Assembly (NCBI GenBank): GCA_022828595.1
Contig: JAKGHH010000002.1
Coordinates: 74,186,383 to 74,250,382 of the forward strand
Direction of reading: 5' to 3'
Origin: Nelumbo lutea
Taxonomy: Eukaryota > Streptophyta > Magnoliopsida > Proteales > Nelumbonaceae
DNA length: 64,000 nt
Below are positions 23,001 to 35,000 of this stretch, one piece after another; position 1 is the first letter of the stretch, and each line of letters starts with the position of its first letter. Position numbers and translations under genes: made by a program. The notes below the pieces were generated by a model, which had not been told where the DNA came from, ran no database searches, and saw only the letters and a program-made list of their open reading frames with translations.

Positions 23001-26000
23001 ACATAGATCTCTGATCAGTAGTAGCTCAAACATCACTTCCCCTTCCTCTGTGAATTGTGGAAGGGTGGGGCTGATAACATCAGCGGAAGCCAGGCATGGC
23101 TTCAGAAGGCTGACATGGAAGACGGGGTGCAACTGGCACCCGGCAGGCAAGTGGAGACGGTAGGCCACAAGCCCAATTCACTCTGCCACCTGAAATGGGC
23201 CGAAGTACCTAGGAGATAGATTCTGGGATGCCCTCCTCACCAAGGAGGTCTGTCTCTATGGTTGGAGCCGTTGATAAACCCAATCCCCTACTGAGAACTC
23301 TAATTCTCGATGCTTCTTATCATAGGTTAACTTCATTCGTTGCTGGGCCTGTTGCAAGTGGAATTTAAGGAGTTTGATTGTACTGCCCCTTGCTTGTAAC
23401 TGTCTCTACCTTGGCAACCGACGAAGTACCCCGGCTCATACGGCAGAATGGAAGGAGGTTCATAACCGTATAACACTTTACAGGGTGTCGTTCTAGCTGA
23501 AACCTGGAACGTGGTATTATACCAATATTCAGCCCAAGGCAGCCACTGGGCCCATTGTTTGGGCCTATCACCCACAAAACACCTCAGGTATGTCTCCAAG
23601 CAACAGTTGACGACTTCGGATTGTCCATCTGTCTGCAGATGGTAGCTGGTAGAATGCAACATCTGAACCCCTTGAGTTGTGAAATATGCCTTCCTAAAGG
23701 CACTCATGAAGAGGGGGTCCCGATCTGTTAATATGGACTGTGGTGTCCCGTGCAGTTTGGCTACCTCCCGGATGTAGGCTTGGGCCACTGTAGTTGCTGA
23801 ATATGGTTGGGAAAGACTGATGAAGTGAGCATATTTACTTAGTCGGTCCACCACCACCAACACCACTGATTTTCCATGGGACATGGGCAGCAGAGTTGTA
23901 AAGTCCATAGTAACTTCTTCCCATACCCCATCAGAATGGATAGAGGTTGCAACAACCCTGCCAGTGCTGGCATATAGTGCATCGGGCCACAAATTCTTGC
24001 ACCATCCTTTTCATACCTGATGAATCAATTTTTGGGTGATGGCCAATTTTTGTGCTAAGTACCTCGTCATTTGGTCTGCTTCCAAGTGGCAGATGACTCA
24101 GGCTGAAGTGGAGAACTTTGGCTGCCGAGCTGGGTTGAGCTGGGTTGAGCTGGGCAGGCTAAGTAGCGAGCTGACTATAGTGCTGAGCTGCCTGTGAGGT
24201 GTCGGGCTGACCAGGTGTCAAACTACCTGTGAGGTGCCGGACTGATCAGGTGCCGAGCTGCCTGTGAGGTGTCGAGCTACTTGTGAGGTGCTGGGCTGAC
24301 CAAGTGCCGAGATGCCTATGAGGTGCCGGGTTGACCAGGTGCCGAGCTACCTGTGAGGTGTCGAGCTGACCAGGTGTCGAGTTGCCTGTGAGGTGTCGGG
24401 CTAACCAGGTGCCAAGCTGCCTGGCAACAAGCTGGATTGATGAGCTTTGTTGCTCTTTAGAGACCTGCAAGGAACCCAAATGTTAGAGGACCCGAGGTGG
24501 CTAACCTGGCGAGGTTGCTCCGATGCTTAAGTCAGGACTCTCATAGTAGACTGCGAGCTAAAAATCACAAAGTATGAGAGCTAGAACTTTCTTACTTGCT
24601 TACTTGCTTACTTGCCCCCTTTATGCCATTGGGGTTGGTGCTTTTATATAGGCATTGTTTGGCGTGGGCTTCATGCACCACATCCGAGATTTTCGCGAGG
24701 TTGTCTAAGTGGTCTGAGATTCCCAGAGGTAATCGCCATGCACGTTGACCACCCTCCGGATCGTTCGGCACGTGGCCCAACTTCCGAGGTTCGTGAGAGT
24801 GTTAGGATATGCATGCCGAATTTGTCGGCGAGCACATCTCGCAGGCCTCCAGGTCGGCGCCTGTGTCAGGCCGCCAGGTCGGCGCTTGTGCCATGCTGCC
24901 GAGTCGTGCCTGGGCCAAGCTGCCAGGTCAGCACCTGTGCTAGGCAGCCAGGTCGCGCTAGGGCCAGGCCACCAGGGCGCGCTAGGCCGGCAGGTCGCGT
25001 CAGGGCTAGGTCGTGCTTGTGCTAGGCCGCGCCAGGGCCAGACCGCCAGGATGCGCCTGTGCCACGCCGCCAAGTCGCGTCAAGGCCAGGTTGCGCTTGT
25101 GCCAGGCTGCCAGGTCGCGTCAAGGCCAGGTCGCGCTTGTGCCAGGCCGCGCCAGGGCCAGGCTGCCAAGGCGCATCTGTGCCAGGCCGTGCCAGGGCCA
25201 GGCTGCCAGGGCGCACCTGTGCCAGGCTGCCAGGTCGCGCTTGGGCCGGGCCGCCAAGTCGGACACCATCAACTTGGCTAAGGCAAGTTGTTGGCTAAGT
25301 GGTTCCAGGTGTCACCTACTTGTTCCGAGGTGCCATGTGTTACAATATCATTGGAAGGCAAAATCCGCCCTCATCAGTATTCACCTCTATGCGAATGTCT
25401 TCTCTCAAGCCCCCTATAAAGCATCCTACCAGGGCAACCTCCAGCCAAGCATGAACCCCTGTTGCCAACCGTTCGAATTCATTCTGATATTCCCTCACTG
25501 CCCGTCTATCTCACCCGAGAGAGAGACTCATTGAAATATTCATAACCAGAGGGACCAAACCTCACACGTAAGGCTTCAGTAAGGTCCAACCAGGTGGTCT
25601 GAGGGTGGGTCTTACGGTACCACTGGTACCACATGATATCTTCACCATCCATACGTATGGCGGCAATGGAGACCCTCTGATCTGCCGGAGTCTTATGGAA
25701 TTCAAAGTAGCGTTCTGTCCTGTAATTCCAAGGAATAGGATCATCACCTGAATACAGAGGGAAGTCGATCTTGGCAGCCTTGACTGGAAACACTCCTCCT
25801 CGCCTAACGCCACTGCTGCTGGACCCTTCAACCTCCGTGGATCTGGGAGCTGATGACATATGTTCAATCTGGCCTACCAGTGCTGAGAGGGTTTCTTTGA
25901 TTTCTCTCAGTTCATTGGTAGTCTGTCGAACTTCTCCTTCTACTCGGTTAATCCGCTCTTCGGCAGACGAAGCCGTGGTGGTTGGCATCGTGGCAAGGCT

Positions 26001-29000
26001 CTGATACCAATTGATAAGCCCTGCTACTGTGTAATCACTGGTGAGCTGGTTCGATGGAGCTTGCCCTCCTAAAATGGACGAGAGGTAGAAGACGAGAGAG
26101 AGAGAGAGAGAGAGGGAAAATCTCAATGATTCATTCTTGCCTTCATGCATTCGTAAATGGGCCTATATAGCAAATGGCCAGCTAACAAGTATAACCTATT
26201 CTGACATTTTTCAGTGCATGATCACGCTCAATACATGGTTACTTTTCAAAACGTAGACGTCGGTTGTATACGAGTGTGATGGGTGGTGTCACTCGCGTGA
26301 TCCTTGGGTTGCACTGGACTGGCGCATGGGCCTGATGGGCCTGACCTGCACCGCTTGGATCTTCTCCTCCGCTGGGCCTAACATAGACATTATGGCTAGC
26401 ACCACAGGTAGAACATATAGTAACTTAAACATGCGTAGGCGCTGTGAAACCTGTATTTCAGGCTTAGCTTACAACTAAACCTGTATTTGAGGATCATACC
26501 TCTTCTCATATTCAATTAGAAAGATAGTTCTCTCTCAGAAAATTAGAATAACTGCTTGAGACAAAATAGAAGCAAAACAATGAAATCCAATCACCCCTGT
26601 ACATTTGGAGGGTACCAGGGCAGCTGGGCTTGTTGGTAGGTTGTCTCTGTTGAAAAAGAAATTCTTTTCCTCCCTTCACAGGGATTGTTGGTAGGCCCCA
26701 CCTCCTACTTCTTGGTAAGAATGTAATCATATAAACTTGAACATCAAATTTATAGTAAAGATGGTTAAGATCATTTGATGTCCAAGTTGAGAAGAATGTC
26801 TTCTCCCTCTCCATCATGACTTGAGAAAATCCAGAATGTAAATAATTTAAATTTAAATAATCACCTGGAGAATCAACATATTCCATGAGATTGGACCCAT
26901 CTTCTCCTGCAGCCTTTCCTTGAGAGGGGTTAGTCTTTCAACTAACTCATTGCAGCAGATTCGAACTACTTCACAGCTTGCCTCTGATGTGGTGCTCCCA
27001 GCGGTCATCCCCCCTTGTACTAAGCTCAATGAGTCTGCCTGAATGACCCGTACACGCTCCAAGAGGTCTCCACTTGCATCACATTTTACTGGACTAAGAG
27101 CAAATGCAGTCATCTGCTTCACCTTTGTCCAGAGCCCCTGGCCCAGCTCAATCCCTCCAACTTCAACCACTATAGACCCATCATTGAGAATGCTTACCTT
27201 CCCAGGAGTAGGCCTTAATGACACTTCATACAGAATGGGCACCATTGAGATTCCCCTTTTCCTCCATTTACTGCAACTATTGTACTGTCTTATTTCTGCA
27301 TCCCTTTGGTGGAACTTTGAAGATGCAGACAACTTATCCAAAATTGAAGGCAAAGTATACTCAAGAGCTTCCCCAGCACTACTGTCATAGAAAAGCTTGA
27401 GGCTCTCAAATGTATGGAGATTCTTGCTCCTGACAGTATTGACTTCCATAGATAGAGTTGATGCTACACGCTCAATGATAGCTTCAGCAATAAATGATCC
27501 TTGCACGTCTCCTGGAGCCCGCATTGCCGTCTTACTTGAATGGTTTGTTTTGCAGATCTTTATATCAAAAGACAAAGATCCCCAGTTGTACTTCTTCAAG
27601 GCTCCCAATATATTCAGTGGTAGGATGGGACTGATATCTGCAGATATGCCAGCATTAATTAATATATCAAGGTGTAGAGCTGTGATCTTCCCACTGGATT
27701 TGAAGCCAATGCTATAGTTTATTTTCATAGGATGCCGTCCTCCTGCCATTATCATATCTGTCTTGCGATTGAGGTAAATCCTGACTGGACGCTGTAACTT
27801 GTGTGCTGCAAGAGCACATGCGGTAGCAACCTAGAAACATCACATAGTAACTTGTAATTCCTACATATGTAGTGTGGAGCAAAAAAATATGCAGAAAGTA
27901 GGCAATAAACACTACGAAGTCATAGAAAACTGCAAGGATCAAAGGTATTAAAATCATGCAATATTTCAGAGGGAATCAAGATATGTGGGCTATTCCATTT
28001 ATGTTTTTAAATTCCAATGTTGGCATGAGATAGGGAAACCAGAAGGGCAGTGGGGTAGCAGAATTCCAATAAATGGAGTGTAAATGCCGATGTGCTGTGG
28101 TAGTCCCAATTTCTGATCCACATTTCTGATAGACACCTATTCTTCCGACCTTTTGGTCATCTACAGATTTTTCCTGGATATGCAGAAGTGATAAGATAGG
28201 GAACAATTCTTATAGTTATTGCCAAAAGGACCTCTTAACATTTCCATTATCAATGTTACAATTCAGAATTTTTTTCAAATATTAATATTTTGGTCTGTCA
28301 AGAAAGATTACTGAAAAAGAATCTATGTGAGTTGGATGCAGACACAGTTGTCTGTCTCAGGTGTTTTAACTTTATAAAACCAGAGCAATTGCAAATTCCA
28401 TATGGAGTATGATTTGGAACATTTTCTTTATCGGTAACTACTAAAATTTTATTGAGGATAAGAGAAAAATGAATATGAACAGAGAACTTCAGGATATAGA
28501 CTAGCATTTGCTACTTATCTCATTTCTCTTTATGGATTAAACTGATCCAAATTACAAGTAACCCCAAAACATTTGAGCTCTACCTACCCCTACTCTGGCC
28601 ATTTTATGAGCCACTGGATTTTCTGACTTTTTTTAAAGATAAATAACAAATCCATTAATAATAGAAGGATTACAATTAGATGAGGCAATGGGAGATAACC
28701 AACCCATAAAAGAAGAAAATTACAAAAATAAACAAAATATACCTCAACCCCATCCTCTAAAATCCATAGAACAACAACCAACCCCATAAGACTCTTTTGA
28801 CACCCCTACAAACTATAGGTAGAATTGAAAAAAAAACCCTGTGTAGGTAAATAGGTAATTACCAACTCCCATTCCAGTTGCCTTACAGGTTTACGCTAAA
28901 AGTTGATATGACCAACAGATATAAGGGACCCGCATGTCAGTTTAAGTAGGAAAGAAGGACAATGAATAAGGATAATCTCCTAACACAGTACAGCAAAGAG

Positions 29001-32000
29001 GCAAATGTATCTGACCTAGATATCCAACATGGTTTTTTTTTTTTTCTTATAGATCACATTGTGACACAGGTTTCTTCCCTTGCAGGATTAAACAAGGAAA
29101 TATTTTCTTATTTGCTTTTATATATGACAAGATTTTCATTAATATATAGAAAGAAAAAATATCTAAGTGGAAATCTGAGAGGTCCTCAAACATACAGGCC
29201 TGGAAAAACAGAAGCGTCAAATGCAAAACATGTAAAAAACTCTATTATTCTATCATTCTGCAGCTAGGTGCTTGGATTAATTCCAAAGTAACATTTCAGT
29301 ATCTTCGCTCATTGATATGGGTGGGTCATTTCATGGAAATCATATATTCATCCTCATATATGATAACACAGTTTTACTTTCATGTTTTCTTTTATTTCCT
29401 TTTTGAAGCTTCATTTTAGCTCTGAAATTAATAACTGGGTAAACTCTCAAGAAGGGAGAAGTACTCATTGAGAAAAGTCAAACAGATAACTTACAGGAAT
29501 AGCCTTCATGGCCTTTCCACCAAACCCTCCTCCAACCCTTCTTGTAATCACACGGACATTATGACAGGGAACTCCAAGACATCTTGCAATTACAATCTGT
29601 GTGTTCTCAGGGCACTGAGTCGAGCTGTAGACAACCATGCAATTGCCTTCTTCTGGTACAGCAAGCGCAGTTTGTGTCTCCATGTAAAAATGGTATTGTG
29701 ACCCAAGTTTTATCTACCAATACAAGAAATTCAGTGATACTAATAGTTGCAATATAAACAACCAAATAATTTGCAGACAGCTTTGATAGGCAGTTATGGA
29801 TATAGGGAATAGGGATATAACTCTCACTTGTCGAGTGTTACTAGCAAAGAACAATGTTTCAAAGTCAATAAAACAAGAAAAACAGAGTTAGAAGGGAATA
29901 TAGTGTAGAAGAGAAAAGAAGAATGGGATGTAAGCAAAAGAATATGCTGCTACCCCTTGTTCACCTATTTATATAAAATTAATGATGCTATACAAAGATC
30001 GTTCTACCCTGTCACCAATATGAAACACACAAAACAAAAAGTAAAGACAGAAGCTACATAACAGGTATAAGTCATTAATACAACAAACAAAAGCAACATA
30101 AAATAGCAACCAATAATAGTAAATAATATTTCATCACCCCCTCAAGTGGGAAATAGATGCTACTTCTTCCCAACTTGTGTCAGTCTCCATCTTAGAAGTT
30201 AGAATTGATGATGCCCTTAGTGAAGATATCACCTACTGCATATCATAATCAATGTATGGCAAGCAAACTTCATCAGATACAATCCTTTCTCCGAGAAAAC
30301 GCATGTCAACCTCAATATAGCTAGTAACATCTTTCTATATTGGGTTTTGTGCTATATTGATAGAAACTTGATTATCACAATATAGCCTTGAAGGCTTCTC
30401 ATAACTAACAACTAGCTCAACAAGACAAGATCTCAACCAAAACACCCGAGTGTTGGACAGTGTATTATGACCTTCAGAACCAATATGACATGTACACTGC
30501 TTTCATCATGAATAATGGAATAGATTCTTATACAATCACATGTCATTCGGTGTATGCTTTTGTGATGGTCCTTGATCCACAATATAGGATTGTGATAATC
30601 ATAAATAAAAATAAAATGATTAAGACCATCATGATTGGTATGTGGAATAAATTGTTATCAACCTATGGCTAAGCTTGGGCAGTTCAAGCCAGACAAGGTT
30701 GGCAATGTAAGTGCTAGCTTATGAGAAGGTGCAATTAGTGGAAACACTTGAACTGGAACCATGTTCAAATAGCCCTTAAACATTATGATTGGTGGAGGAT
30801 TTGAATTGTCGCACTTGATCCTTAGACTTGATAATGATACTATGCTGGGTTTCAGATTTGTCTACTTTTGATATGCCAACTAAAGAAACCCTTTTGGGGT
30901 TGACACCTGGGTATGTTGGAGCAGATAAGAATGGGATCTACAAAAATGATCATAGGGAGATCTTCCACTTTACCAAACAAAGTGAATGCCTTGGTAATGT
31001 CTTTTCTAAAGGATCTAAATCTACTAGTAAATGATTTTAAAGTTGGTTTTGAAAAATTAATATTATATTAAAAAATAGTTTGTTCTCAGAAATGTGTTTG
31101 CAATATTTGTTTCTGAGGATTCCATCATGGCAGAAGACATATTACTAGATTTGTTAGTGAGGGGAATAAGTCCTCCAATTCCTAGTATTGTGTATTAAGG
31201 GTAGAGGAATCTTCATTACTAGGGGGCTAGGGGTTTGACCCCTTGGTGGGTTCAAGTCAAGTTCCCAGATTCTAGTCCTTTATCAAAAATGGAAACAAGA
31301 CAAGCAAATAGATAAATAGATGGTTAATTAAATCAGATAAACCTCAGCAGAAAGAATCTTATGATCAGCTTCTGCCATTCCTTCTGAGAAATTGCCAATC
31401 TGTTTCGGCCTAAGATAAGGAGGGACTTCATAAAAGCTAGATCTCTTGACTGCCTCTTCTACTGATAAAATAGGTGTCCCTAGATCTTCTGTGTCATAAT
31501 CAACCACTGCAGAATTGGCTGCCATGTCAGCATGTTTCTGTGTATTTGCAACCTACAGAAGCCATTTCAATGAATTCAACGTACAGAAGACAACTCCATG
31601 AAGGAAAGGCCCAATTTTGGTCAACCCTTCATGAAAAATAGAAAAATGCACCAGAATAGAAATCCACATGTATTACCACAAAAGCTAATGGTTCTCCTGC
31701 ATACTGAGTAAGATCATCAGCGAAAAGGTGTTCAGTACCAAACATGGTCTGAGATCCTAAGTTCTCCCCTCCTTCTGGGATATCATCAATGGAAATAACT
31801 CCAACAACTCCATACAATTCGGGTGGAGATTTGAATTGAATATCCTTTATTTGTGCCAAAGGCCTGTTACTGTATATGAATGCTCCATGAAGGCAGTCCT
31901 TTGGAGAAGGAATATCATCCACATAGATGGCCTCACCTAAAGGTGTGACATTAATAATCAACAAAAAGGGCACCTTCAGCTTCCATTAAATAAAGAACAT

Positions 32001-35000
32001 TTCATTTTTAGTGGAGGGCACAATGAATAAGGGGAATGAGGGCTATGGCTTTAAAAGTAATTAAAATTGTGAGAAAGACAATTAAATTCAGTTCTAATCA
32101 ATATTAATTACCTTGAAATTTAATCTAATAAGTAAAACAACTACACTAAATCCTAAAACTAAGAAAGAGAAAAAAAATCATGATTCAGGTAGTTGCATTG
32201 TTATCAATAATAAAATCTCCAAAAATTAGCAAGCAGTATACATAGGAAGAACACCAACATAAATCTATTGGAATGTTGAGAAAGAAGAATCTGAACTTAG
32301 GGTACAAACTGTTTAATATTTTAGAACTTACAGAGTCTCTTTTTCAGGGGATTATTTAGCTGTTATCAACTAAAATTGCATGTAGCTCAACTCGACTGAA
32401 CTCAGCCTTATTCCAAGCTATTTGGTGTTGGATATACATCCTAACCTCACTATTGTGCTCCATGATTTTTCTGTTAAATTGTGAAATTATATAATTTCTT
32501 ACCACTTTCAGCACATTTTTTTGGGAGTTTTCTATTTCAGCAGATCTCTCCTTTTGACCAGTGTAGACAATGTTGAATATGCACATGATCAAACCATCTT
32601 GGTTGACTTTCCCCCTCATTTTGTTATCTATTGGAACTACTCTTAATTCCTCCCCAAATGCAGTAATTTCTATTTCCATGCTTTCTAGTTTTGCCTTCTG
32701 TCCACCTCAGCATCCTCATTTCAGCTATACTCAATTTTGGGATATGTTATTTCTTGATTTTCCTACACTCTGTTACATATAATATTACTGGTCTTATAGC
32801 ATCTTTTTTAATTTCTAGTTTTGCCGTCTGTTACACATGTTATTTCTAGTTTTTCCATTTATTGCATATTTAATTTCTAGTTTTGCCATCTGTCCACCTC
32901 AGCATATTTTCTAATTTCTGCGCATGATCCTTTTCCAGTTTTCTCATGCTGGATGATTATTCTAAGGTAACGGAATAGACGTAATCAGTTTGAGGTATAT
33001 CCTGATTATTAATTCACCACCATTTTTATTATTGTTTCTACTAAAATTGCAATATCATCTTAAAACCTGTTGCATTCGTGTGTTGAATTGCAGTCACAAC
33101 CTGCTTTCAAGTACCCACTCCGCATAATGTTGAGAAAAAACCAAAGGGAAAATTTCATGGTGGTCTGTGGGGGAAGTGGAGGGCTTAGCCCGTAGCCCAC
33201 CACTGACCACCACTGAGGGCTCAAGGTTAGAGCCCCCACGGTGCAGGCCTGTGTCAATATTGGACCCAACCCATTTATGGACCTTGTTAGGGTTTGGTTC
33301 TCTTGTATATCTCATTATATCCTGGATAGAAAACTGTCTTGTGTCGTGTATCTTGAAAAGAAAGAGAAGAGAGCTTGAGAAAGTGTGAGACACATTGAGT
33401 GTGTAAAAAGGTGTTTCAGTTGTATTGGGAGCTAGGGTTTATGAGAGGCTGTGTAAACTGCAATTGTAATCTCTGGTATTGTTTTATAGTGGATTTCTTC
33501 TCCTTTGATGCATGTGAATGAAAGCTATAAACCAAACCACATAAATCTCTCTGTGTGCTTGAGTGCTCTGTTTTCTCTTTCTTGTTTTCTTCATGTTTTC
33601 TCTACATTCTAATCATAATTTTCGATTCTTGGATTTGTCATTCTGCGTAAAACCTGTCAATTCTAATTTCTAAAGCATCTCTAAATCATTCTAGTTTTGC
33701 ATTTAACACATTTGTACTGTTACTGGGGATGCCTGCCCTGGGGGCTGACCCCGAACTCAAATACCCTACCCCCTACCCCAACTGGTCTAGAAATCCCATC
33801 CTCATCCCTGGGGAATGGGGACCCCTGAATTTGCCACCGCCCTGCCCCCATCATTCCTACAAATCTATTATTTCATTTTTGAAACCTACCTAGAATTATA
33901 AAGACACACACTTTTTAGTCCTGCCCCATACCCGATCACCAAGGCTTCGGGCTTCCCTGAAAACCGCCCCAAACCCGACTGGGGTGGGGCAGATCGGAGC
34001 CCATCGGTGGGGATGGGTCAGTTTTAGTAGCAAACAACTTAAACTACAAGACCTCCTGTAAGTTCATTTATAATAATGACTGTGTTGGTTAAGAAAATAA
34101 TGACATAATTATAAAAATATAAAGATGGAACCAGTCAGGTGATACTACCAAAAGGAAAAGGAGCCACAACATAAAAGAAAATAATTATTTGAGTGCAACA
34201 GACCGGAAGCTTGGATCTGAGCTCCAGATTTCTCAGTCGGTTCCCCAACTGGACTATACTCCCTATTAAACGCCAGAAGCTGATTTCCAGAAGAGAGCGG
34301 AGCAGGCGTTTGAACATGGTCATTATTACTTTCATGTTTAGAAACCTTGGTTGGCAAAGCATTCATATATCCATTCAAGCCACCACGTAGAATTGTGGAA
34401 CCAGCTTCAAGCATAGGATAAAGAAAATCAAAAAGGAAGCCAACAGCCAGACTTGTTCTATAGGCAGGATATGAAGTCCCCTCTTCAGGCACCACAGTTG
34501 CTTTCAGTAATTTAATAGCCTCAAATAGAAGATTCAAACTAAGTGACTGTCCAACTAAAAGTTTCTCAACTTTCCTTGCCCTTATTGCATATTTATTCCC
34601 ATAGGCACCAAAAGCCAACCGAATGCTTTCTACAACAACAGAAGTTTTGGAGGAAGAAACCTCTGCTAAGAAAGCAGCATTGAGGTATGGCAATGCAAAT
34701 CCAAGTGGTCGTGGTGCAGCTCGATAGCTTTCAAAGTGCAACTTAGTTTTGGTTTCAGACGAAAATCTTCCTACTGATTCCCAACTTGGGATTCTAACAC
34801 TTATAATTATAGTTTTAAAATCACATGGTGGCCTTACCAAGAATTCTTCTAGTGTAAGTTCTGTTCTTTCTGGGCCTGTCTGTATAATTATTGATGAACC
34901 GACAGCAAGAAGTACAGTGGCAATATCAGAGGGAAAATGGTTCCTTTGTGTCATGATCAAATTACCACCTAAACTTGCTGTATTCCTCAGGTGCTTTGAT

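Larger units (their letters stand above)
22572..26383 (-). mobile_element. Ty3/gypsy chromovirus-type element in intron 6, defective
   Basis: Flanked by the 5-bp duplication TAGAC (22567-22571 and 26384-26388). On the minus strand the LTRs run TGTTAGGCCC...GCTTATCA, with a tRNA-iMet primer site next to the 5' LTR and a purine tract next to the 3' LTR. Coding remnants in order are gag, integrase and chromodomain. Protease, reverse transcriptase and RNase H are absent; their place is taken by a family X LTR (24022-25376). Same strand as the host gene. Confidence 0.9.

Noticed and set aside
24612..25534. Long plus-strand open frames rich in Gln-Ala-Ala, Gly and Arg (up to 178 aa)
   Set aside because: They lie on the GCCAGG-type minisatellite of a family X LTR. 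The same repeat gives open frames in several phases and on both strands, and no protein family fits.
33720..34030. Possible hAT MITE in intron 2
   Set aside because: GC-word composition fits, but no convincing inverted ends or 8-bp duplication were found, so it is left as unassigned intron sequence.
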